Assembly: GCF_000003815.2 (NCBI RefSeq)
Contig: NC_049990.1
Span: forward strand, 6,201,997 to 6,229,165
Direction: 5' to 3'
Source: Branchiostoma floridae
Taxonomy: Eukaryota > Chordata > Leptocardii > Amphioxiformes > Branchiostomatidae
DNA: 27,169 nt
Part shown: positions 8,371 through 20,200 of the stretch, piece by piece
Layout of the letters: every line of letters starts with the position of its first letter
How positions within the stretch are numbered: the stretch's first letter is position 1
Position numbers and translations under genes: made by a program
The notes under the pieces: generated by a model
The model's database searches: none
What the model was told of the DNA's origin: nothing
What the model saw: the letters and a program-made list of their open reading frames with translations, nothing else

Positions 8371-11046
8371 ACTATTGCAACTTAGTTGAACATACTTGCC
8401 TACATCGTACATACAGTACTACACACATGAAGTACTACTTCTATGCAATCAATGTACAAGGCAGGCCCGTGTGTAAATGTACAGATTTTTCTCACAATAA
8501 ACTGAATTATCTTGCATGCAAGGCACAAGGATAAAATCATTGGATAAAGGTGCACTTGAAGATCAAAACCTTGTTCACACTTAGATATACATGAATCATA
8601 CCAACTATTACACCAAATATACCACATTATTAAAAACAAAGATTACACAAGGCTTAAAGTCGAATTGGTCCTACATACATTTTTATTAGGTACACAGCTG
8701 ACAAAATATTTAAATTACAAATTGTCAGAAATATGAATGTCATAGATATAAATGTAGAACTGCAAGAAGTGAAGGTATAACGTTATACTGACCACACAAA
8801 GAATAACCATAAGAACATGAGGATTATGTATATTGCCCATTCTTCCAATTCTTCCCTGTTACTATAAAATAGATGCACTAAAGATGCTAGTCTGTGTAAC
8901 ACAAACTCTGCTGTCCAGTGCTGTAACTTGCACCTCCCTGCAGAGGTCGGTGGATGTTGGGCGGGCTGCTATAAGCGAGATTTAATCAGGCTACAAAGAT
9001 GCTGAAACATTATATAAAGCTTGCTTGGCACCATGCACCTTTATTTCTTTTGTAAAAATGTTTCACTTTCGAAATTTCTGATTCAAGCAACTAGTATCAT
9101 GTAGCTTTCTCAACATTGGCACTTCAATAGGCAGGCTCTTTTTCTTTCATTCTGCAACATGTTATTGCTAATTTGTGATAAAGATGGACGTACGGGATAG
9201 ACTAGACTTTGGTTTGATCAAAATGTAGAAATGTCCCATGACTGCAATGTTGGTAGGCAAAAGACTAAACGTACAAATTTCATCAGTTTACTAGATGTTA
9301 AAGCCACGTACCAAAGTATTAACTGATGTGCCTGACCGATCATGACATTTCGTATCCATTGCACAACTGAACTGAAAAAAAAAAGATAGGTACAGGGCTA
9401 CTTTGGAAACACCAAATGCAAGCTGGTTTGAAAAAAAAAAAGACTTTCTATCACTATCAAAAAGAAATCTTCATTATGGCTAATGTCAGTTCAAATTGCA
9501 CCAATTCCTCTATCAATCTCAATAGCCAGTTAATTCTCAAATACTGGTAGGTTGGACATACAATAGAAACTGTCTCTGTACATGTCAACATTTTACATCT
9601 TCTTTATTGAAGTGTTCTGACTTGTTAAGAATCGAAAAGACGAATACCAAATTTCATTTGTCTTACTTCGAGGTAAATCAAATGGCACACCCCATGTTTT
9701 GAATATCTCATAAGCTTTTCCATTTCTTAGAAAGTGTATTTGATTTTCCATTAAATCTCAAAGGAAGGGGTTGTAGTTTTATCTCCTAAAAAACTATTCT
9801 GAAAGACTCATTTTTATCCCTTAACAGATCTCCTCATTGCTAAACTCCATCTCCACTTTGGTCCCAAATGATTACAGAAGAAATTGGGAGGATGAGTGTT
9901 GATAATTGGCTTATTCTGAATAAAGCCAATAAACATGAAAACCAGATAGCCACTTTCCGGACTAAAATTCTACCGAAGATGAATATAACTGTTTTCTTGA
10001 AAACAATTTTCAGATTATTCTAAATGGAATGAAAAGCAGTAAATACTTATCAATCAAGTTGTCTTGCTTTTCGTCCTGAAATGATGAAATTTCTGTGACT
10101 TCTGGGTAACATTTTGCTTTCAGATCTCATTAGGTGTCCTATTTCAGTCTACAACTCTGTAACAGTAATATCAATAATAAGGAAAGTGTCTCTGTATATG
10201 GGTTGATACAAGGATAATCATATCATCATATCAACATATCTTCAAAAGTCTAAGTAACTGATTCATATCAAATCCACACATGTATGAAAAAGTGTGCAAA
10301 CACCATTATGATGATAATAAGTAACTTCAAGTAAACACAGAAACACTATGTAGAGTCTTGCTTCAATATTTCTTGTCTCAGTGCAATATAAAACTCCTGT
10401 CCCTCCACCCCAAGTATTCATTAACCATCTCCTGCTTACAGCGTAAGTTGTAACCTATACAAATTTGTACATCCCTTGTAGGAAGATGGTTAAAGTGTCA
10501 CTGCATTATGATAAATGGCAGTAAACTGTTCAGCACTTTGCTGTAAGTTTTTCTTTCAGAAAGAAGCTATAAAGACTAAGTAAAAATTTGCCTTAAGTTT
10601 GACGGTCAACATTACACTGTTATACTGAAAGAAAATGAAAAAAATTGTGCTACTTGTAACACTGATCATGGAAAAATTGAAATATAATAGTAGGTTTACA
10701 ACTGCATATTATACTTCTAATCTCTCAAATGGGTACAATCTGAAAATGGATACAATCTCTTGATAACATAAGATATATCAAATATTTCTTTCCTTATTTG
10801 TGTCAAGAATAAAGAATTGTTTCTAAGTCAATCAAAAGAGAAAATAATGATAGCCCTAAATGACATTAATTTGCTACTTTCACTGCAATGTTCCAAAAAA
10901 ATTATTTATAAGGGCATACTGCAATTACTCTAATGATACAGAAAATACTTATTGCTATGGTCATTTCAGTGCGAGGAAGATTTCCCCCACTGTTATAATC
11001 AAAATACACACTGTCAGTTAACCTTTTCTGCTTAACTAGGAGAGAA
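8371..11046 (-). other. AT-rich interval, probable flippase 3' UTR side
   Basis: No gene, repeat family or long ORF was recognised in about 2.7 kb. It lies directly downstream of the flippase stop codon on the minus strand. Minus-strand AATAAA signals are present at 9603-9608, 9040-9045 and 8682-8687, so the 3' UTR may end at one of these. Confidence 0.45.
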
Positions 11047-11220
11047 TTACAATGTGGTAACAAGTTCGGCCGTCTCCGAACGCGTAACGTAGCGTACGCC
11101 TTCGATGTTTGGCGTCGTTGCGCGTGAGGGGGCGCGGGAGGATTGAACTGAGAGAAGCATCTGCTCCGACACAGTACTGATACTTGTCTTTAACTGCTGC
11201 AACTTGTTCTTCATCTTCAT
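11047..11220 (-). CDS. ATP11: Flippase terminal exon (C-terminal tail)
   Basis: Acceptor TCTCTTTCCTCCTCAG; 174 bp coding 57 residues and TAA. The upstream exon ends in phase 0, which gives the frame starting MKMKNKLQQLKTSISTVSEQ and ending ETAELVTTL, a cytosolic tail with a possible short coiled coil and Ser/Thr-rich stretch. A second frame (SDEDEEQVAAVKDKYQY onward) is also open through the exon but needs phase 1 from upstream. Splice assignment across the 5.8-kb intron is inferred, not shown. Confidence 0.7.
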   Translation of the reverse strand: MKMKNKLQQLKTSISTVSEQMLLSVQSSRAPSRATTPNIEGVRYVTRSETAELVTTL

Positions 11221-14200
11221 CTGAGGAGGAAAGAGACAACAAAGTCAGTTGGAATCAGATCAAAGAGTCAAACATTCATGGTTTATTTTTATTTTTGATT
11301 GATAGTTTTTAAAATCCTGTTTTTTATCAAAATTCAATCCAATGACAAATGTATGGAGCATTTTTTTCTTTAAATTTTTTTCTTCATTTTCTGTTCTCAG
11401 ATTGCAGCTAGAAATTGGAAAATATGCAATGATACATGTACATCAAATCATCATTTTATGGCAAATCATTTTGCTTATTCGAAAGTCATGAAACTAGAAA
11501 ATCAGTGCTGCAGAAATGTTAATGCCATTTTTTATCAGAAGCAGTAAGCCGGTTTTCAAAACTCATTTGGTGAGTAGAACAATTAGTACATTGATCATCA
11601 AAGTCATCGCAACTGTGCAACATCATAGGAATTCAGCTGGAAGAGGAATATGTCATTGACAGGATGTCATGTTAGACAGAGTGTTAGAAACATAGAAGTG
11701 TGTGTTAGATAATATGCAAAGTTATCTGTGTGTCAAAAGCATTTACGTTAGTGTAGTGTAGTACTAAGGCTAAATAAAAAAATATACAAAATTTCCTAAA
11801 TCCAGATCATATTTACTACAAAGGATACTAAAAAAGGTAATAAAAGGCAATGAAATACAAAAAAAATGGAATAGATCGTCTTAATGATTTATTTTTCAAA
11901 TTGGTTAAACAAAAAAGTGGTTATAAAATGTTTGGAAGTAAACAAAGAAAAAGAATCTTGAAGACTTGAGAATTTTGAGCTTACAAGTAATGTAACTGCA
12001 GTGACACGATGAACCTGATAACCTACAGTATACTGTAAACATGTTTTGCATACTATTGTCAAAAGGTGTGACATTTAGGGATTTCCAAAATACTAAATTG
12101 GAAAGGAAAGAAAGAATAACAAAAGAACTTACTCAATGCATGGTTACTACTAGTATTATAGAAAGTTACAATCACAAGAATCTTAACAGAACAGAACATG
12201 TGTTCACAATAAGGTCATTTTGAATATCTAACTGGTTACTAAACTACCCTTAGCTATAAGCCTGTTTTTGAAAGGAACAGAATCAGATGTATTAAGTACT
12301 CAACATTTGGCATACCAGGTTGCAAAAAGGAGAAGACTAGTTATTAGCATTATTAATTGCAATGCATTAGAGCACTAAATCTTGTTAAACCTATGGTGGC
12401 AAAACACACCTTGGATATTATGAAGCAATCTGTATTAGACAAGCCCACTTGAACCACCAGATAGCCTAAGTTGTTAGGGTGCTCTATTTATGCTACAATG
12501 GCAAGCACTACAGCTGTGTTTAGGTATCCTATGTTGTTAGGATGCTTTTATTCATGCTACAAGCACTACAACTGTTAATAAAAAATACCTGTGGCCTTAT
12601 GTCATTTTAGAAAATGTAAACGTTTTACAATACAGCAAAGAGGGAAGGGAATATGATGGTTTGAAACAATGATGAAGGTCAGCCCCCAAACAATGAATCC
12701 ATTTATTCAATCATTTCTTATTAATTTTGCTCAATGGTGCAAGATACGAAATTAAAAAAAAATCAAATTTGAAAGAACATGGATAACTTAATTGTGAATT
12801 TCAGTATATAGTAGAGTAGATTCATCCCTTAATTGTGAATTTCAAATCAAGATTTTGGAAGATTAATGATGTTTGTTCACCTTTATCCCCGGGGTAACCG
12901 ATATCCATTGTGCTGCTAAACAGGGTATCCAGGGATATCAAGTCGATGGACGGTAGTTTCAAATTGTGCTTTTTTCAAAACATTGCAGTTCAAACCACCA
13001 TCTGTTGACTTGATACCCCTAAATACATAGAATTAAAAGAACGGATGAAGGTTACGCTACAGTTAAAGGTGAACTAGCGTTAACTAAAAAATTATAGTAA
13101 TACAGAGTATTCTGATGCAGTGAGATTGCAGCAAGCCAATTGAAAGCCAAAAATCAAAAGTTAAAAAAAAAACACAACTTTTACTGGATGGTTTGTTAAA
13201 CAACATCTCTTTTTCTGATCAATTCTTCCCTCATTGCCTTTGACAATAAAGTTTCAGGACCACAGAACTACTGAACAGAGCAGTGCCACACAGGTTAGTG
13301 ATTGACCTAGGGGTCAAGCTGTGTTCTACATGACCTCTGACCTTTGGCCTCTACGTTATTATAGCCAGTGACTCATCCTGCGCATCAAAGGAAACGCTGG
13401 AGGCGACAAAATGCCTTCTCCTTTTAACCTGCGATGGTGGCAACAAAAATGGTTAGAAAACACTTTTGCTACACTGTAGTTATTTTTCCTGTACAAGTAC
13501 AAATGGAAGGAATGAAAGAAAAAGATAAAGACTGATAAAAAAACAGAAGAGGTGACATGTGAACAGAAAAATTAAGAGACAAAAGGTAATAAGAGACAGT
13601 AAGATTTGAGCTGTGCAGAAATAATTATGGCAGATATTGCTGGGTGTGCAGTCAAACCTGTACTGGTGACCACATCTGCATAAGGAGCACCCATGACCAC
13701 TGTGGCCACTTTTTGTTGGTCCCTGAGAGTTAACCTACAGGTAAGACTTGAAAATCCTTTCTATGGTGGCTAAACTGTCTACTGTGATCATTTTAAGTCC
13801 TTTGAGTGATCATTTCAGGTAGGTTTGACAGCACTTGACTTTTTGTTTGCTGCCACAACCTGTGATCTGCCTGATGATAAAGAATTGAAAGCAAATGTTG
13901 ACAGGTTGTGTGAATGAACACCTGTAATGCAGGTGATATTGCATGCACCTGGGAAGGTAAGCAGAAGTTGTAAGAGTGAGCACTTGTAGAGAGTGAGCTG
14001 GGATTGGCCATGCAGACTGGTATGAATCATTGCAGAAGCACATAAGCACTTTGGGCTCTGTCACAGGGTCTGTATAGCAGTCAAAAATCAGTCCAATTTG
14101 GTCATTCTACTTTAGTCATGCCAACCCTAGTGCCATCCTGTTTTGTTAGTGTCCTGGTCAGTTAAGCCAGTATAGGTCATGAACTTATTAGGATGGCATC

Positions 14201-17200
14201 TAGGCTACAATATGGTTTTGTATAATGTTACAATGAATGACTGTGAATAATTATGGTGATTACAAGATACTACCAGATGCTACTGAGACTTTATAGGGAT
14301 AAAAACTTCCAATTTGAACACATTTTCTAAAATCTAACATTAATTGAATTTCAATAATCAGTATGATTTGTGCAATTTAGTTTTATGATACATCACTTGG
14401 CTATTCAAGCCTGTATACAAACCCTGCTGAGCCAGCAAAATTGATTAAAAAGTTTTGAGTTCTTTTTTTTTTGCCACAGAAACAGTACCTGTTAACTTGA
14501 CACAAACAGCTGCGTCATTCTGGGCCAAATCTACAAAAAGAAAGTAGAAAAATGGTGCTTTTCATGCTTAAATAACAAAGCATATTGACAGACTGAGTGA
14601 AAATAAGATAAGTTTTCATTGGACATTGATTCACAGCAAATCAAAGCCACTCTGCATTGACCATCCCAACTGAGATGTACAACATAAACAACAAAAAATG
14701 AATGCAATTATGATAAAAAATCATTCATGCAAGGGGAGAAAATCAACAAAACAATTAATATTAATCAAAAGATAAAATGAGACGACATCTACTGGGTACT
14801 GACTTTCTACACTACATGTACTGTAATTATTATGGGTATTAGAGTTGTGGGTATTAGAGTATATATGTTGTCTGAAAGTTTTTGCAAGATCTTCTTCCCT
14901 TAGTTACACCCTGGTATTGGCTGAAAGTATTTGGAACATCTGTTTCCATATACATTGTACCAGTTTGTGTTACAGCCTGCCATTGGCTGAAAGGTTTTTT
15001 TTTTCAAGTACCTGTTTGTGTTACACCCTGCTATTGGCTAAATGTTTTTGGTACATTAACATAAATTTGTTACAGTCTGCTATTGGCTGAAAGTTTTTGC
15101 AACATAAACATTCTCTTTCATGTGTTGCACCCTGCTATTGGCTGAAAGCTTTTGCAATATTCTCTTCCATGTGTTGCACCCTGCTATTTCCTCAAAGCTT
15201 TTTTTGTGCAACATTCATTCCCATGTACCTGCTTGTGTTGCACCCTGCTATTGGCTGAAAGTTTTTGGAACATTTACTTCCATGTGTTGCACCCTGACCC
15301 CAACGACCTGGAGGTCAAGGGACTAGGTAGCTAAGTAGGTAGGTTGTACCCTACTATTGGCTGTAAGTTTTTTTAACATTCCTTTCTATGTACCTGCTAG
15401 TGTTGCACCCTGGTAGTCTCCAAGCAGTCCCTACGGTGCCTTAGAAATAGTATCAAAGCTGGCAAAGGAGTATAGCCGGCCAAAGGGAGATAGCCGGCTA
15501 AGGGAGTCAAACGGGCACCGGAGGTCTGCCTGCACTGAAACAGGGTGGAGCGTTTCTATTCAACAATGGTGTCGCTGCCCCACCCTGTTGTCAAGTGCTA
15601 ATTACTTTACGAGCGACTTACACTGGACGAAGTCAGTGATAGCGCGCACTTCCCAGCGGTAGGTTCGCGCCAAATGGCGCCGGATTGAAAAATTTGACAG
15701 CATCGCAACGTAATAGAACAAGCGCCACAATACATAAAATATTTAGTTTAAAATCGATTTGAAGTCTGAAAATAATGCCAAACAAACTACAAATTTTGAT
15801 ATACATATATAATAACACCAAACTAACGTTATGAGTTTTAAAAACATGCCGCCTGATCGTAATCCTCTCTGTTATGTTTGGATGCGGTAGAAAGAACCAC
15901 AACAAGCCAAGCGCGCTGCCATTTCTGTCTCCTGAAAGTTTATTTCTATTTCGTTCTGCGATTTTGTAATTTCGTCCGGCGAACTGCGTCAAGGACCAGA
16001 TGTTTGCTCCCGGCTAGCAACTATGGCTTGCATTGGTAGCATAGGGTAGGTAGCTGACCCCTGACCGGTAGCGATGCCGACAAAGACATCCTTGCCTTCC
16101 AGAGTGGCCAAAATGGAATCGAGCTGTGCTTTCTTCGGCTCGAATCCCCATACATCGCGGAAAACACGTCGTACTCTGGCCTCCATTGTTGCCGGCATTT
16201 TAAATCTGCCGGTAACGGTCATCGTATGTGACCCGTGACGTAACTTCCCGTGAGACGGTGCAGGGGCGCACCAGACGCACGAGCCATCCCAGGCCGGGAG
16301 GGCAATTAACACCTACTCGGCAAGCACAGTTTAATAGGCAACAAATAGATGCTAATAGCGTCAGATCAGCCCGACTGAGGGCAGACCCTGGTGCCGGTAT
16401 ACCAAGTCCCTGGCCAGCTTTGATACTATTTCTAAGGCACCGTAGGGTCTGCTAGGAGACTAGCACCCTGGTATTGGCTAAAAGTTTTTGGAACATTTAC
16501 ATAAACTTCTTACACCCTAGCTGGCCTGCTATTGGCTAAAAGTTTGTGAAACACTAATTCCCATGTACCTTCTTGTGTTACCCCCTTCTATTGGCCGAAA
16601 GTTTTTGCAACATTAATTCCCATGTACCTGCTTGTGTCATACTATGGGCTGAAAGTTTTTGGAGCAGTTACTTCCATTTGTTGCACCTTGACCTCAATGA
16701 CCTAGAGGTCAAGGGACTAGGTAGGTAGGTAGGTAGGCTGCACCCTACTATTGGCTGAAAGTTTTTGGAACATTCCTGTAAGGTTCAAAGTCAAGTTCAC
16801 AAGACACACGATCTAGATATAGTCCATCTTATTCTTCATCTCCCGTCACACATGGCCAACTTCCCCGACCCCCTCCAGAAGTGCTTGATCTGACCCTTGC
16901 CCCCGTGGCTGACTCCCCTCTGAGCCCTATCACTCCACATACTTGTGTTTTTTTTTCTGACTCAACACACAACAATTCCTTTCTATGTACCTGCTTGTGT
17001 TGCACCCTGCTTGGCCTGATGTGTTTGAAGATGACCTTTATGAAGACGTCCGGAATCATACAGGCAGTGACCAGCACCAGGAGGGCCAGCCACACCGTCG
17101 GACTGGACAGCAGTTGGAGAAACACGTAGTACATAGGTTTGTTATCAATGGGCCAGCCGCTGGGGGAGAGAGAGAGAAAAACAATGTGATTCTATTCTTG

Positions 17201-20200
17201 AAAGTTCATCTGTGTTCACTTGGTAGAAGTCATTCTTGAACTAGTTGAACTGTGATATCCCTGAAAAGAGATGTTGGGCGACATAGACTTCCTGCAACTT
17301 ATGATCCACTGCTCACTGAGTCACATGTTCTATCTGCATAATGTGATGTCACAGCAGCAGTGGATTGTTCATTCCTTGACAAAGACTGGAGCTGATCAGT
17401 CAAAAATTGGGGTGATTCCAATTTCTTGTGTTGGATATTAAAGTTCAACTAGTTCAAGAATGTGATTCTATGACAGGTGACATTCACTGAGGCCTCTTTA
17501 ACTGTGTATAGAAGATGTTTTTTTTTCAAGGAAGCTCAGTTTACACAATGGAACATAATCAATACACTGTACATGTACATCCCTTCTTCTGAGGTGTTGC
17601 AAAAATCTTTATCTAGTGCTGAAATGCTATCCAATCATTTGACATACCAACCAAAGATGAAACTGCACTGAAAAGCAAGAAACACTGTTCTGATACATAC
17701 ACAACATAATATTATAGATATTTCTGACTTGGCTATTAGGGCAAGAATTAAGTATATCAAGCAACTGACACCAAAATCATTTTAGTCTGGCTTTTCCCTT
17801 TCAATTGTGCCTCAACTACATGCACATATCCTCCCATTAAGAAATGCATGTTAGAAAAGCTACAGTAAAAGTGGATATGTCAGCACAAAAGACAGAATGG
17901 AAGATCTTAGCGCAGGCAAGGAGGGCAAAAGAAAAGGCTGGGCATTCAATGCCATAAAATATCATATTAAACATTTATCATATAACTATCATTCTACAAA
18001 CAGTTGTCATCTTCAAAACTGCACATTCAGTACAATATATGTAAATTGCTACATTTAAAGATCCTGTACTTATATAGTCTAACACATTTTGTATTAAGCA
18101 ATACTTGCAATCAGGGTTGATAGCCAGTGTCTGTCCTTTGACGGAATTTTGCTGCTGGGGATGGACAAAAATTTTACCTGACACAAAATTGGCATGTAAA
18201 GATTCTAATTAAACCAAGCTAAGTCTACAAGCAAAATTTGCCCCTCAAAATAAGGGAAATAGCGTTTCAGAGAGTCTAGATGTCAAAATTTTCCCAGCAA
18301 GTATACCTCTTGAGCCCCCCAGCATCATGGTGCCCTTGTCAGGATTTCCATTCAAAATCCAGGGGATGAAAAAAATTCAGGCTGGCTAGAACACTGATTG
18401 TAACTATAGCATGCCTCAAATACCCATCTAAGTAGTGTAAGGTTCAAACCCTGAATCCAGTGGTCCCAGGTTGCAGGCAGCCTCCACAATGTTAACAGTA
18501 TTGGGTGCACACAGGGTAACTTATTACTGCACTTAAACAGGTAGTTATGTCAAGCTATGAAAGCATATGCATCTACATGTACATATCTGCTGAATCTCAT
18601 CATACAAATACCATGCACTTAAATGGACTTAAAAAAGTTGTTATGTCAATTTATGAAAGCATGTACATATCTGCTAAAACATATCACATGATTCTTACTG
18701 GCCAATCAAGAGGCATGTCTTATAATTCAATATTGACCAACCAAATGGCAGGTCTGATAATTCTTAGCTAGACAGTACTTGAAAGTGTCATGTGTACCAT
18801 AATGGTCTTCATGTTTCTCTACTCAAGCCTAAGACAGCTTGTTGCAATCTGATACAAACTGAGACAGTCACACATCTTTCTCATAATCTTTCCATATGCA
18901 GAGACCTTTGCACTGGATTTTTACTTTATCTCTAATCTCTAATGCATATATATATTTCAAAAATTTTTGCAATAACGTTTTTGCATGCAGTTTAGATATT
19001 TCTGTCTTGTCTTAGACTTATAAAGCAGCCAAAATTATGCAAGAAAAGACTGAGGCTGAGAGAGGAAGAACTCATACCTTGGACTGCAGAGATGAGACCA
19101 GAGTTTAGAGGTAAGGTAAGCAAGGAGCAGGACAGAAAATCAGGTTAGTTCATGCAGAGCAGAAAAGGCCTGAAACCTGTACTCATGGACTGGAATTCTA
19201 CAGGTTTGACAAGTTGACATCTAGACGAATTAGGTGTGCTGTCTTAAAATTATGTACAAATAATGTGCTGTATTTTGATGTGCTTCATGTAAATGTACTG
19301 TAGATTTGTGTATTTTTGAGGACACCTTATTTCAAGAAAAAAATGAAAAAGTGAGTTTTTTGCAGTGGTAACGTTAACTATACTGTTACTATCTGTAAAT
19401 GTACAAAATATACTTTTCCGCTGATATCTTTTGGCAGTAGGAAGTAAGAAACCCACTACAAATATTTCAGGCTTTACAATATTCTATCTACAGTTAGTTG
19501 ACTTACCATTTGAAAATATAACAGTATGTCTTTGCATAGACCCCTGTAATGGGGTAAGCATACAAAATGTACATAACAAACTTAAATAATGATTCATGAT
19601 GGTTTACAAACTTACAACATAATGGCGCTGTAGACCAATGTGAAGAGGAAATAGACGATGATGGACCCCCAGATGGCGAAATGGTTCAGCCAGGTCCAGT
19701 AGTGAGTCTCCACTGCCATCTGAAGGAGGTAAAACTCATTAGGCCTAGAAAAAAAATGTGTTTCCTGTTTCCCTTCCTAACACTTAAAAAAAAACCAACC
19801 CTAGACTTTTTTTTGGGTAGGCAGCCTGTTTCCTATTGAAGTAAAAACACTGCTTGTCCTAGTTAATGAAGGATAAATATATCTATTATATCAAAATTAA
19901 AGGTTGACACTGAAAGACAAGTGTCCTCATGGATTTCAGTTTACTTTGTTCAACTGCATTGTAATATGTATAATTTTTGGCCAGCCTGAAAAAAAATACA
20001 AGAAAAAAAGATTCCCTATCTACCGACCCTATTTTTTTCAGGACTGAAACAAGAAACACAACATTTTTTTCCCTAGGCCTTAGTAGAATGTTAGTAATTA
20101 CAGTTCTACGCTTGAGGTGTCGCCAAAAAATCATCACCTAGTGCTGAAATGCCATCCAATGATTAAGCTTTCTAACTAGAGGTGGTACACTAGTACATCA

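Larger units (their letters stand above)
11221..16990 (-). other. Last flippase intron, with candidate alternative exons and repeats
   Basis: This long intron holds two candidate alternative terminal exons (13351-13428 and 14489-14530), two TIR repeats, the exon-derived tandem array and the RecQ-fragment transposon. From 11221 to 12874 nothing was recognised except a diverged two-copy direct repeat of about 75 bp near 12466-12573. 13832-14488 has no recognised feature. Confidence 0.7.
17471..19615 (-). other. Flippase intron, mostly unique
   Basis: It contains one copy of the 50-bp motif (17592-17642), a TIR-like repeat (18112-18396) and a two-copy direct repeat at 18547-18683 (GTTATGTCAA..TATGAAAGCAT..ACATATCTGCT). 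No exon is needed here: exons 19616-19719 and 16991-17159 join in phase. Confidence 0.6.

Noticed and set aside
13793-14064. Three overlapping minus-strand ORFs of 71-84 codons
   Set aside because: All three frames open at once by chance; partly within a TIR repeat; no splice sites in phase with the flippase.
14845-15334. ORFs with repeated CCVTPCYWLK-like text
   Set aside because: Translation of the tandem array, antisense to the exon end from which it derives.
19070-19085. Possible 6-nt micro-exon (minus strand CTGCAG|TCCAAG|GTATGA)
   Set aside because: Flanking flippase exons already join in phase without it.
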